A stretch of 64,000 nucleotides of DNA from Dermatemys mawii (taxonomy: Eukaryota > Chordata > Testudines > Dermatemydidae). Below are positions 49,491 through 62,388 of the stretch, in pieces. Below the pieces are notes generated by a model that saw only the letters and a list, made by a program, of their open reading frames with translations, was not told the DNA's origin and ran no database searches. The first letter of the stretch is position 1, and each line of letters starts with the position of its first letter. Location: positions 51,835,637 to 51,899,636 of the forward strand of contig ML677326.1 in the NCBI GenBank assembly GCA_007922305.1, read 5' to 3'. The position numbers were made by a program, and so were the translations under genes.

Positions 49491-49850
49491 TGTGAGGATC
49501 TGTTAGCAGGATTAATAAGGAGGTATAAGCTGCAGTATTTTCAATGTGCTGTTGACACCCAACTCTAACTATCTATCACACATACAAAAAATACATAAAC
49601 TTTGTCAAGTTTGCAAAATCAAGAACTCCAACATTAGTAAAGGTTTTCTGTACAACCTTAACTTTACCCCCCATTTATATACATTATTGTACAGTTTTAA
49701 TGACATGATTAAATACTTTTTTTTTAACCTCAGCCTCATTCAGTGCACAGAATGTTCTCAATGGAGTTATTTGGAAAATCTGGTCCCGTTTATGGCTTCT
49801 GAATATTTTTGAAAATCTGGCCTATCTGAATTTTTCTATTAATACAGGAG

Positions 49851-49872
49851 TGTGTGTGTGTGTGTGTGTGTA
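49851..49872. repeat. (TG)n microsatellite
   Basis: Eleven uninterrupted TG units. Confidence 0.95.
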
Positions 49873-50082
49873 TTTCAGAATACAGTGAGAAGACCAAACC
49901 ACACTCCAAGGTGAATTGTGGCGATCAAAGCTATGGGAGTGGTAGACAATGAGAGAAGATTCAATACTAATAAACCTTAAGTTCTACAGCCCATAAATGG
50001 ACACAAATATCATAGCTACTGCAAAAAATCTGGTGAGGAATGGGGGACAATCACTAGTAAAACCACCATCACATAACACAGG

Positions 50083-50350
50083 ACAAGAAGGGACCTCCTG
50101 GATCACCAGTTCCAGTGCCCTGATAACACAAGTAATCCTGACATACAACCCCATTCATAAATGGATCAAATTCCACCTTAAAACTTGTTAGGTTGTTTGT
50201 CCCCACTATTCCTATTGGTATTCTACTCCAGAACCTCACTCCTCCGATGGTTAGAAACCTCCTTTAGTTTCTAGCCTGAATTTATTTATGGCTAATTTAT
50301 ATCCATTTGAAATGTATTTCCTGGTCTCCTTAATACTGTCCTAATAAAAG
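50083..50350 (-). mobile_element. CR1 LINE 3' end, second subfamily
   Basis: The plus strand reads 'agaagggacctcctggatca', then 'ttagaaacctcctttagttt', 'ctagcctgaatttatttatg' and 'gctaatttatatccatttg'. These are the reverse-orientation landmarks of a CR1 3' region. It is truncated, and its wording differs from the copy at 37.1 kb, so it belongs to another subfamily. Confidence 0.75.
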
Positions 50351-53300
50351 GTTTTCATGTAAGTATATCTATAGAACAGATTGAATTAGGGCTAGGGAAA
50401 CTGAGAGGAGAGATGTTCCACAAGTTTTAACTAATACATTTTGAGAACTTCCAGTTTCTGGAACTGTTTCTCCCCCTTAACAGAATGCATTTACTTTCCC
50501 CTAACAATAATAACCTTTATAACCTCAATACAGAAAGTCATTCAAATGAAAGGGAACAATATTCCAACAAACAAAACATCTATCAGTTGACAACTGCAAG
50601 TATCCTTGGCTAATTTTAATAATATTTATGCTCCTTCCAATTTAGAAACATCAAAGGTCTCAAATGCTTTTAGATAGAAGCAATATATGAACCATACATT
50701 TTTAATGAGCTAAATTATAGGTACAAAGCAGCTTGCTATCCCTCCTAAAGTCCATTATGTGCACTCCATTCACTGTGTGCTGTTATCACAGACAATCAGA
50801 GCAGACAAAAACAGATTTAGCAAAACACTTTACATTGAACCTATTTTTCTCTGGATATAATGGAAAGAATTTGCTTATTATGGACAACCTATGGGCTTTT
50901 AGAAGCATTACCACTGCATGGAATATGCATTTGTGTGTGTGGGAGATGGGGAAAGAGGACTGTGGAGAGAGATGGAAAGTGCTTTGATAATAGAACAGGT
51001 ACATAGATTATATTTCATGAAAAACAGTTCTTGCTAACTGGTACAAACTTATTATTTGCTAATCAATATTCCAAAAAGCAAAGGGTTTGTATTTTTGGAA
51101 ACCCTTCTCACAACAAGTGCCTGATCAGAATTTCCAACAGCAATTGGAATCACCTTATTTTATTTCCTTCACTCCGAAACCTGCCATGTTCTCTGCCTGT
51201 AGAAGGAATGCAACTAAGCATATTAGGCCACATTTAAGAAAAAAATAGCCTCAACTTTCAACCCATAGTTTTGTGACTGTGATCAGTAACTGGCACAAAC
51301 TATACCATTTAAACATCAACCTGACTGCACCGAAAAATCAGGTACTTAAATTCTTTTCAAATTGCCATAACCTGGGTTCTCAATTAATTGTAATTACAGT
51401 TTTATAGAGTGGATTGCAGGTCTAGAAATAGGGGTCAAAGTGAGACATCTCTTGAAAAAATGCAGCCCATAGTATAACACTAAAGACTTGCCATGCAGTA
51501 TTTTGACTAGTGAACTCTAAATTTTATAGCAGATTATCACATGATCTGAACCCTTGTTACATATGCTCTGCCCTCTGTATAAGAGGGAACTGGAAATAAG
51601 AAGCAAGAGTGAGGGGTATAGATGTGTTTGGGATATGTAACTGGGTAGGCAATGTCAAGCTAGCTTTGAAGAAATAAAGCAGTAGATTCTTCCGTTTGGT
51701 CAGGAGGGAATGCCATAATTAGTTTGTTCATGGAAGTGGGAGCTGGGAGAGGAAACCACACAAACAGAGTCAAACCCATTTACTGAATTTGATTCAAAAT
51801 AATTCTGCTTACAATTCGGGATAGACAATCATTCTCAACTGAGGAAAGAAAATAATTTCTGCCAATCACTGATTTTCTTTAGTTGACTCTGAAACAGTTG
51901 ATTTGGTAAACTTCTAGTCATGTCCCTCACAAATCCCATGGAATCAGTTTAGAAACAGTCATATTATACTCTGTCCACTGATAACAAATGCACTTTGTGA
52001 TCCACTGGTACTTGTCACTTCTCACGTTGTTCTTAATTATTGACTAATTCTTGGTGCTTTCATTATGTATTTATTTATAGAATAAATAAATGAAATCATT
52101 CATCTTTTATCTGAAAAACAAGGTAAGACTCAGTGATTTTGGCTGAGTTTTGCTATGAGCCAAAGCACATATGTGGGGGTTTGAGGCCATGTGAATTGAA
52201 ATCAAAGGAATATTTTCACATGAATCTCTGTTAAGCAGCCCACTGTGTTTTGCACAACTTGAGTTGTGATTAAGTAGAGAATTAGAGTCAGGGATGTGAT
52301 TTTGTACTAGGAAGGGGGATGGTGGGGTTTGACCACATAACCATCCTTTAAAGCTCCTCTGCACTGTTTCGTAATAGGCACAATTCATCTTCTTTTTAAG
52401 TTAATGGGAGTTAAAATATTTACTTGACTGAGAACAGAAACAGATCCACAGGCTTGTATTATAACAAACTTGTCTTCTGAAATTGGTGTTATTGGGCATG
52501 ATTATGGAAGATTTTTAACTATTCCCCTTTACTTCAAGGAAATGTGGCTCAGGAGGCACAAAAAAAAGAGTCTGTTTCAGAGGTACCCAGGGTTTGTTAT
52601 ATACTTCCATTGTCCCTGAATCATTAGAAATAAACTGTCACAATGGATTATTAGACCAGACTGGTCCATTAAACCATTCACTATGAAGTAACAAACTAGC
52701 ATCCTATTTTCATATCAGCTAGGAATACATGATAGAACTTCAGATCAAATTATTTCATCAAGTGACATCTTAAAATATGTAATTACACATTATTTTTATT
52801 ATCAGAGATTCTTCTTTCTAAGACTTTTCTATGATTAAATGAGAAGTTTACAGGCAAGAGCATATTTAGTGCTTTGCTCTTTCTGTAGCATCCTATCTAA
52901 ATTAGAACATCTGTTACTCAGTCACTTTCTACTTACAGGGTGAGCTGCTGTAATAAAAATTGCCAAATGTCAAGCTCCCTCAAGAATGCGGATACACTTA
53001 TGAGTATCCACTAATGTTCCCAATCATCAAATCTCTAGGCTACAGGAATACCAGCGTCCCCTGGATCTACCTCTGGGAGATTTTTTTCATGACCTCTTGT
53101 AGAGCTGCATAGTCAGATATAGTACAACCATTAACAGCCATCTCCTCAGATCAATTGAATGTCTACAAACACTATTAAAAATCTAAGATTCACTCCTACA
53201 TGCCTAAAAGTAAAAAAAAAAAAAAAATAGCTATGAAATTAAGTGTTAGTTTTATTGTCTACCATAGTGAGGCTGTATTCCACTGCCTCCAACACATACA

Positions 53301-54500
53301 CACTGAAAAATGTGCCATTTTTATGAAGCAAAATTGCAAATTTCACACTGAAACATTAAGCCACACATTTTACTGGCTACTATTAACCAAATAATGCCTT
53401 GTAAGTAGCTAGAAATGTTTCCTCTCACACCTGAACAAAGAAATAAATTTACACTCCCTTGTGAGCACTGTATTTGAAAAATGCCAAGATAAATGATGAA
53501 CTTATGTAGAAATCATTCAGTAAACGTGAGATTTCAATGATATTTCCAGAATTCCTACTGTAGGAGAGTCATTTTACGTTTGCTTCCAGAAAACAATTTA
53601 GAAGTACCCATTGTGCTGAGGAGATGAAGGGGGGCAAGTATCTTCAACATGGTGATAACATCCAGCCCTGTGTCTCTGTTTTGTCTGGCCCAGTAGGTGC
53701 TGCTGAGTGCTTTGGCTTCTTGTTAAGATAAAGAAATTGGAGTGTGGATAAGAGCTAGGTATCCAGGGCTCAGTTCAGAAACATAGAAGTAACATCAGTT
53801 GGTTGGGAAAAACAATCACAAAATATGACAGGGATTATATATGCCCTTCTGATTGGTGGTGTCTTTTCTGGAGCATGGGAGGTGGCTCTGGATTTGTAGA
53901 GATCATTAAACTGGAACTCACCCCACGTAATTGATAGGGAGATGCGTCGGGGCATTTTCAGTGAGGTGCCAATGCCTTTGGAATTCAAACTCCGCGTTGG
54001 ATCAGAAATACCCCAAATCTATTGACATTCAAGGGACATCACTATTTTCTTAGGATGTAAGGATGTATGGAATGAGGGCTGGGAGCATCTGGATTCTACT
54101 TATTAATTTTCAGCAGGGCTTTGAAGTGACAGGCTGCTGGATTTGCTTTAATTTTGTTACTGATTTCTATGGTATTTAGGTTTCAAGGGGAGAAAGCATT
54201 GGACCATACAGTACCTCTGACACAACACCATAATCATTCCTGCATTATGTGACTTATGCAGCAACAAACTGTCATTGCTGTAAGGATGAGTCAACTTTCT
54301 CAGAAAACAGCTATCTTAGTGTAGTCAAAACAGACATCAGGGATAAAATGGTTATAACAATGATTTTCTCAGTTCTGTGTAGCATATTATATGTTGGAGT
54401 ATCAGAGAGAAGTAGAAAATAATCACTTATTTACATATTCTCTCACTCCAGTCACAGCTTTTCATTATTAGATGTTTTACAAATCAAAAACATTTAAAGT
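50351..54500. other. Non-coding stretch, one poly-A run
   Basis: No gene recognised. A 16-A run lies at 53212-53227. The frame at 53200-53394 starts in it and is not credible as a gene. Confidence 0.5.
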
Positions 54501-55788
54501 GATACAATAATACATGTGACTGTTCAAAGGCCGAATGGTTAAGATGCTGTGCTGGACACGACTGCCATCCTCAACCTCCATATTGCTCATTAGGGATTTT
54601 TAATTTATATATTATCTCTCTCACCCATAGTTCTTAATGTGCTGTATAGACTTTGGCTCCAGGCTCTGTCATGTCCTGTTCAGTTACACATAAGCTTAGA
54701 AACCCCCGAAACTATGAGTTAATGAAAGTATTGACAGAATCTTAGCTACAGCATCCTAAACAAGGTGCTATAATGATGACACTATCTCCTAGCAGAAGGA
54801 CAAGTCAAGAATTGGACACCACTCACCAGGAGATAGCTGGGGAAGTGCTGTAATTAATGATGTGAAACTGTCTTACTGCCAGAAAATGTGGCCTGAATTC
54901 AGGAGAATATCTCACAAGAGGTTTCAGTGCTCTTGGATTGGAAGTTGATGGTAGGGGGTAACAAGTAGTCAAATAAAATTATGTGAAATAGCTAGAGCAT
55001 GGCTGTTTCTGTGTTGTCATGATATTACTGGCCTTTCTACATACTAATCTGAATGTTTACTTTGTTCTTTCTTCTCGGTTCACCTACTCATATTTTGCAG
55101 TTGCAAGTGATTTTTTTGCCCTTTTTTTTCTTATTAGGTTCAATTTGTAAAGGAAAGTTAGTACTTCTGAATAGTTGTTGCATAGCCAATCGTAGAGAAT
55201 AAAGTCTATCTAACATTGCCACAGGCTGTTACACAGGTTGATACATTTGTAGGGGTGCGGGTATCTCAGTACTGGCCTAGAGGAATTAGTAAACTATCAA
55301 AAGGGAAGGTCAGTTTACATACTCATTTGGTCTTTGGCCTCTGACACCTTTTCAGTTGTCACTTAATACTCTCTGCTTTTTTCATATATTTCATACTAAA
55401 CAGAAAAATAAAGAAACTACATCATCACCGGATTCACTTTCTATTTTTAATTTTCAATTAAACAAAAACCTGGCCAGCTATTTTTTTTTTATTTTCATGC
55501 TTCATTATAAATGCTACTAACTTTTCATCTTCTCTCATTTTTAACCATATAGATCTTATCATTTTTCTGCTAGACAAAACTCATCATTGTCAGCACTGCA
55601 AATTACCAAATATTGCATAAAACCAGATCTACATGTATTTTCTCAGTTGCTAGTCCTAACACTTTTCGATTGCATAAGCTCTTATATTTCTAGAGCACCT
55701 GTCATCCTGACTGATCCCATAGCTATTGAATGCATCACAAGAAAGTAAGTGGTTGTTTTAGGGCTGTTTGGTTTTTACATATTTTATA

Positions 55789-55790
<2 letters not shown>

Positions 55791-55839
<49 letters not shown>
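55791..55839. repeat. (AT)n microsatellite
   Basis: About 24 AT units, self-complementary and able to form a hairpin or cruciform. It is preceded by a TA-rich bridge. Confidence 0.95.
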
Positions 55840-55844
<5 letters not shown>

Positions 55845-56941
55845 TCTGAGAACACTGAGATTTCTTGTTTGTTTTGTTTTCTCCTCATAAAACAAAGAAG
55901 TCATGTTTTATTCTAACATAGACTTATTTTAAAACATGGAAACCAACAAAAAACAAACAAACAAAGCCTTTTTAAAGAGCAGTGCACTCCACTCTAAAAG
56001 GCTATAGTAATTAAGGACAAAATGGCTGGCCACTCTGTATACAGGCAGTTAAAGAAGGAATACCTAGAAAACAAAGGAATCACAGTGTCTAATTTCATAA
56101 ATCAAAATAGCATTTTACTAAATTTTTTAAAAAAAGATACAAGGAGCCCTCTGACCTTTGCTGAAATGTAGTACAGCAGCATATAGTAACATCAAGGAAC
56201 AGATTTCAATTGAGAAGTAAAATAGAAACTATGGGGCAATTTAAGTAGGTATACTGTGATACAAATTGAAATTTGGCTAGGCAAATAGGATGAAAAAATA
56301 CTTAAACTTGTGAAAGGGGCATTGAATATTTATTTATCACAAGTAGTCACAATCTTGGTTTTACAATTCACCCAAGGGAGAACAGTGTTTTTTACTGCCA
56401 TGCTGCAGTATTGGTTTTGTATGGGCACGGAAGGAAAAGAGCCACCTACAATAACGGCAGCTCAGGCTAACTCCTAATTTCCAGCAAAATAAGCCATTGG
56501 GCGGAACCCCTGCCATGTACTCTCAAAACCTTATGAATCTATAGCTTCCTCTCAGAACTGTATAAACAAAAATATGTAAATATAAACTCTAGTGCCCCCA
56601 GCAATAAATCCACCATTAATCCTGCTAGTTAAATGTTGACAGAACTATATTCTATCAAAGTCCATTGTAAAAACAAAACACTTTGCAAAATCAGGTTAAT
56701 ATCACATAAATTTTGTTTTGGAAGAAAATGAACAAACAAGATCCAACAATGTCAAAATGACAATAAGTTCCACAGGTTAGTTATGTGAGAGGTTCAAAAT
56801 ATAGTAGGCTGATTTTCAGTTTAATTCATATTTCTTTTAGTCTACATGCATCAGATGTTAAGGTATTATACAGATTTAGGAAAAGAGTTTCATGAAGGGA
56901 AGATTATACCATTGTAGAGTTTCTTTAACTTTCCTCTGTAA

Positions 56942-57280
56942 CAGTGATTCTCAGCCACAGATATGCGTACTCATAGGGATAGCAGAGAGGTTTCACAGGG
57001 GGTACATGATCTCATCTAGATGCTTGCCTAGTTTTAAAACAGGGTACATACAAAAAACCAACAACAACAAAAAAACCCTAGCAAAGTCAATACAAACTAA
57101 AATTTCATACAGACAAAATGAGAAAGTAAATAATTTTTCAATAATGGTGTGCTGTGATACTTGTATTTTATGTCTGATTTTGTAAGCAAGTAGGTTTTCA
57201 GTGAGGTGAAACTTGGGGTATACAAGATAAATCAGACTCCTGAAAAGGGTACTGTAGTCTGGAAAGGGTGAGAACCACTG
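56942..57280. mobile_element. hAT-type MITE (339 bp)
   Basis: Left end CAGTGATTCTCAGCCAC and right end 'ggtgagaaccactg' (reverse complement CAGTGGTTCTCACC) are hAT-type inverted termini. The flanking octamers CTCTGTAA and GTCTATAG agree at five positions, as expected of an old, decayed 8-bp duplication. The interior phrase 'gtgaggtgaaacttgggg' is one I recognise from vertebrate repeats. Two opposite frames inside (97 and 109 codons) are not genes. Confidence 0.75.
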
Positions 57281-57389
57281 GTCTATAGTATTTGATGCTA
57301 AACAGCACCAGAGGCAGGACATTGGACTAGAGAGATCACAGGTCTGTCTGGAATTTGTATGTTTCCTGTTTTTGTGCTATGACGAAAAA

Positions 57390-57790
57390 TAAATAGAAAT
57401 CCCCATCTACCTTTTTATGACCATTCTGTATACTCGAACATGTCCCGCCTTAGCTGTCTCCTCTTCACCCTTAACAACCCCAATCTTCTCATGCAATTAT
57501 TTCTGTGCCTTTAATTATTTTCTTTGCCAGTCTTGGGATACCAATCTATTTCTGCTATATCTTTTGTTGAAATAGTGACCACAATTTAACATAGTAGTCC
57601 ATGAGAGAACATACCATTGATTTAGTAGTATTACTTTAGGTAGTTTCTATACAATTCTGTATTTCTAACTCTTCTTTTCTTTTTATTGTTTGGATGGTGC
57701 ATAGCAGAGGATTTCTGTGAGCTGTCACAATGATGCTGACGTTATTTAGTGGGAATTTGTCTTCATTTTATTTAATATGCTAATGATTTA
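57390..57790 (-). mobile_element. CR1 LINE 3' region, diverged
   Basis: The plus strand shows the order expected of reversed CR1: a 'catgtcccgccttagctgtc' block, 'aatcttctcatgcaatt', 'gaccacaatttaacatagta' and 'cattgatttagtagtatta'. It is older than the copies at 37.1 and 50.1 kb. Confidence 0.6.
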
Positions 57791-58499
57791 TAGTCAACAT
57801 GTAGCTTTTTAATTCAAGTCAGAGTCAGAGTTCAGAATTTCACAGAATTCAAATACCAAGTTAAAGTTACATTTAGAACTAGTCGCAAAGTGTCTTTTCT
57901 TGTCTGTTTGACAGTAGCAAGTACTCTCCAAGATGCTGATTACCAATTATTTAAACACATTTAAGCAGAATTATTTGATCTTAAATAATTAAGGTGATAA
58001 AACTCCCTTATCTAGATCTCTTAATTTCTCTCTTTCTGCTATTATCTACGTGTGAAAAACATTGCACAAAGTAAGGGGACAATATTGCTCATTTCACTCA
58101 CAGTGTTGGTCTCTGTGATGTTCATGCGACTTCTTCCATGAACAGAATTATCAGAATTTGGTTTTAAAGTGGGGTGATTTTTATTCTGCACAAACTGAAA
58201 CCCCATGGGAATTTTGGCAGGATTTGACCGATATTATACTATTGTAAGGTAAGTAAACATGTATTTAGAGACATGCCTTTAGTAGCAAAGCCTCCAAACC
58301 ATGTTTACCTCTGCAAAATTCATAGAAACAAAATCAGCAGAGTGTAACATTCTGTATTCTAAGGATAGGCACAAGTGTCTCGATGCCTAATGTCTTAGCT
58401 CTTTAAAACTATTGACAGCTGGTCACATGGAAGGTCCTCTTGATCATATGCTAACGCTGGCAGCTTTCACAAATGTGTACAAAACTCATACACATTTAA

Positions 58500-58634
58500 G
58501 ATTAGCAGCCGTGTTAGTCTGTATCTGTAACTAAAATGAAGAATACTTGTGGCACCTTAGAGACTAATCAGTTTATTTCAGCATAAGCTTTCATGGGCTA
58601 TAGCCCCCTTCATTGGATGTACAGAATGGAAAAC
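58500..58634 (-). mobile_element. Turtle-type repeat with a hammerhead-ribozyme-like core
   Basis: The plus strand reads 'gcagccgtgttagtctgta', 'acttgtggcaccttagagac' and 'gcataagctttcatgggcta'. This is a widespread repeat I recognise strongly. On the minus strand the segment at about 58616-58580 has CAATGAAG, a GGGGC/GCCC stem with loop UAUA, then GAAA and a GCUUAUGC hairpin. The family form, as I recall it, reads CTGATGA-A-stem-GAAA, close to the hammerhead core CUGAUGA-stem II-GAAA. Penelope-like elements are known to carry hammerheads, but I cannot confirm that this repeat is one. This copy has core mutations and an extra A, so it is unlikely to cleave. Confidence 0.5.
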
Positions 58635-59080
58635 TCATACAGTTTGATACAATTCACAAGATTTTATTGTGAGTTTCCCTTCACCAATTGATTTAGGAAT
58701 TAAAAAAAAACCTGGAACATAAGGATAAACTCATGCAAACTGCAATCAACAATAAGTTAGTTAAAACTGGTGTTAACCAAAACTGGTCAAGTTTGCAGAG
58801 CTTTCATTAGATATTTGCAGTACCACATCTTTAAGGAATGGAATGACTAAGCAGGAGAACTAGCCACTTGTTTGGAAACAGCAAGATCTTCTCCTCAGAA
58901 TTAGTGTTTATAACAAGCAAACAAAATATCATAAACATGATAAGACAGGTATCGGGAAACTCCCAAGTTGATGTTCAACCTCTAATTATGGAGTCCAACC
59001 CACTCAAGTTATGCTCCCCCATCCACTATATCCAAATTAGGGACTGTTAACCTTTCTCCTGAGCACCTATACAAAGACAA

Positions 59081-59108
59081 AGAGGAGGAGGAGAAGGAGG
59101 AGGAGGAA
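59081..59108. repeat. (GGA)n-rich simple repeat
   Basis: Imperfect GGA/GAG triplets. The minus-strand poly-Ser frame across it is an artefact. Confidence 0.85.
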
Positions 59109-59714
59109 ACTGATCTGACGTTAATCTCTTGCTTACCAAGGATCAGTCTGTGCCATAAAAATGAACAAAAACACCAAATCTGGATAGAGATGTTATTAAA
59201 ACTGGCCAATAATTTGCTATTACATTTAAACCAATACAATAGGCACACTTAATTTTATTTCTTCTATTCATTTGCTAATACATACTTCAGAAATAGCATG
59301 TATAACTTTTGCTGTGCCCCCAATCTAATTGGCACAACTCATCTTTCTGCAAACAGTAGATGGGGATCAAATTTCCTTCTGCTCACTAAAGGAATCCTCC
59401 GAAATGTATTAGCCATCCTCTGTTGGTGCTCTTCAGCTAAACTATGGCTTGGTTACTAAAGCAATCAAGGCATCTCTAAAATGGTACAGTGTGTATCCCT
59501 AAAGATGCTATAGAAATCGTATCAGGTATGTGATTTTTAAAAATACTTGCTCCACAGGAAGAAAAGTAACTAAGACACAATAACCCCATGACGTCCTAGA
59601 GTGATGAGGACATTTCCTAAGACAACAGGTACTAGTTTTTCTATTATATAAGTGCAAAACTGTTTATTTATTTTTTTTACTATATACCAAGGAGGCCACG
59701 AGAAATTAAACGGT

Positions 59715-60408
59715 TGTCATGGTCCCTGAGCAGGCTGCCTCCTCCGAGATCCTTTTCCAGTTTCACAAATGCATCCCTTTCAAGTGACAGGCTCCACTTC
59801 TCTTTGGACTAGGGTCCCATCCACTTATCCAACCACTCCCTGATTAGGTCTCTGGCTATTCACCTGGTTGCCCTCCCTGTTATCAAGAAGGCCCTATGGG
59901 CTTGGCACCTGCAAGAGTTTTCCTTTTGGAGCTCACGGACTGTAGCAGTATACAGTGACACAGGAGCAACTTCTTCAAAACAAAGTATGATTTATTTTGC
60001 CATACAGTATACAGCACTCAGAGAAGCATATTTAGAATAACAGAGATGTTTGGGCATATTCTCTTATCTCTGAGAATTGGCGTGGCATTCCCCTCAAGCT
60101 GCTAGGAAGACATGACATCCTTGGCGTGCCCTGCTCTCTTGGGGCCCAAATTAAAGCCTTCTTGCTGCAGACTTTGACTCACACTCAGTCTCAATGTGTG
60201 AGCCTGCAGCTACCGAGAACTTCCACCCTTCCCGCTTTGTGGGTCATATTGTTTAACAGATCTGTCTTTTGATCTCCCTTTCTTCTCAACCTTTGCAAAA
60301 CTGCCCTGCTGCTGGGCTGGGGGATGATTATAAACCAGGCTATTGTGTTTGAGGGGATGCTCCTTATCTAGTCCATTGTTTTACCTTTCCTGTCTGGTTT
60401 CTTTAACA
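59715..60408 (-). mobile_element. Retroviral-type LTR, probably solo (minus strand)
   Basis: On the minus strand there is a TATA-like 'tttataatcatc' near 60335, an AATAAA near 59994, and after it the 'gttgctcctgtgtcactgta' block that I recall from an abundant turtle LTR. It ends with 'gggaccatgaca'. The candidate ends are TGTTAAAG (60408) and ATGACA (59715), so TG...CA is possible, but the target duplication could not be confirmed and the 5' edge is uncertain. No gag, pol or env sequence lies beside it, which is why it is called solo. Confidence 0.6.
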
Positions 60409-61570
60409 ACTCTTTTGCTCTCATTATACATTCAGGCAGGGCAATATCAGACAGATGTACTGAGGAGCATTTTTTATAGTTTTTTTTAAATATCATATAT
60501 TTTCCAATTCTCCATTACTGTATCTAATCATACTATATACATTGCATCATACCCTCCCCACCCAAACTGCTGCTGCCCCAAGACAATTAGTGTAGTCTGA
60601 TTTTAAAGTCTGCGACTATATATTCCTTGAGTCTGTTTGCAGTGCTATTACCCCACTACAGCAACCTGTGCTTTGGGTGTTAACTGGGAAAAATTTACTA
60701 TATATTTGCACTCTTCTCTTTAGAGAAGTGGTGGCAATCCTGGCCCCGACAACCTGAAAAAGATTTAGTGTTGTCATCAGTGTTAATGTCAACATTCAAA
60801 TCAGTGCTATGGAATACGAGGGGGTGTGCTTCATGGTACTTTCCACCAGTGCATTAGTATGATTCTAGCCCTCCACATTGTACAGGAGTAGTTCACTGTG
60901 AATCCTCTCCAGGAGGCTGAGCAATTTAATGAGACTAGAAGTAAAGTGGATGTGTATGCTGGTCTTCTGACTAAATGAATTAATCTTGACAACACCCTGA
61001 ATGAATGATTTTCATAGTCATATGTTAAATATTGTGGCTCAAGAGGTAAGTCTGCACTTGTTAGTAAAGTCAGGGATACACTTCATGAGTTCATTAATTG
61101 CAGATTTATGCAGCTTACTGCCAGTGACAAGAAAAACATTGAAGCCTATATTATGGCTGTCATTCAGTCCTCTTATAGGCAACAAACTGTATACTGTGAC
61201 CATTTCATTTGATTACTGCTATATGTATTCACAAGTCATTGATTACTGTAACTGTAAGATGGCACTGAACTGTTTTCATTAAACAGTTACTGTGTCAGTG
61301 CCCCTTGAAATCTGAATGGTGATGGATGATACTGAGCACTCATGGGAAAATCCAGAAGTTATGTAGGAACATTGAACTGCGAGTCAAAGTGCCCAACATT
61401 ACCTGCCCATTCTGAGCATCCCTCATCTTTACTGTTCGCATTGGTATGTTTGGGATTCTACGAGACCCCAGTGAAAAGCATACAGTTGTGAAAACTATTC
61501 GGGAAGGGTTGGGGGCGAAGGTGGGATGCGGTAGGGGAAGGGCAGTAATTAAGCTTCATGTTGTCCCTGT
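60409..61570. other. Non-coding stretch
   Basis: Nothing recognised. The plus-strand frame 61001-61282 (93 codons) has no domain that I know. Confidence 0.5.
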
Positions 61571-61730
61571 GGTAAAATTTTCAAAAGCACCTAAGTCTGA
61601 CTGTCAAATGTGACTTAGGAGCCTAAGTCTCACTGCAGGTCAATTAAACTTGTGTTTTAGGTACTTAATGAGACTTAGGCTTCTAAATCACATTTGACAG
61701 TCAGACTTGGGTGATTTTGAAAATGTTACC
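61571..61730. repeat. Long foldback repeat (about 60-bp arms)
   Basis: The left arm from 'ggtaaaattttcaaaagcac' through 'aagtctgactgtcaaatgtg' to 'cctaagtctca' is the reverse complement of the right arm from 'tgagacttaggcttctaaat' to 'ttttgaaaatgttacc', with few mismatches. The centre is about 35 bp. It belongs to a 'cttaggagcctaagt' palindromic repeat family. The 'ctgactgtcaaatgtg' insert is present in both arms. Confidence 0.85.
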
Positions 61731-62388
61731 CCATATGAGACATGAATTCTGAGTTCATCCGATTACTTGCTCTGTTTGTTCATCCTGCCCTGCCTGCCCT
61801 TCTCTTCTGTGGGTATTACTGGAACAGCAGTGCATTGTTAGAGGAGAGGTTAAAATTTAAAGATGCCTGTTTAGGACGAGCAAAGCCTCTAAGACTGAAT
61901 CTAAGTGACTGGGTTGGGGGACATTTTTTAAAACAGGGACCAAGAGGATTTGTTCAAAACACTATTGAAATAGAATCTTTGACACTTTGAAAAAACATCC
62001 AGCTTTTCAAATGTAAATGTCTTCAATTAATAGACAGCTTGAAAGGGAGCAAGAGAAGACTGAAAAAGCTGAACATAACGCCAAGCTATGTTCATGTCAT
62101 ATGCACAGAAAAGTTAGATAGAAACCATAAAAGTATTCCTGCTGGTAGGTGTGCAGCATGATACTAGCAGGCTGCTCCCTAAAACAGAGAGGCACAACTC
62201 AACTAATTTGCTCTAGCTGATTCTCTGAAGAATGCTGCTAGACCCAAATTACACACTTCCCTACAAAGCCAACTAGCCTGCAAGCAGGACCAGGAAAACC
62301 CACAAACATTTTAGAGTAATAGCTGACAATCTTAACAGTTTCCAATATACAACACTCAGGAAGGATGGTATTTGTATTTGTACATTTA

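Noticed and set aside
59009..59248. Minus-strand frame with a poly-Ser segment
   Set aside because: It is created by the (GGA)n simple repeat.
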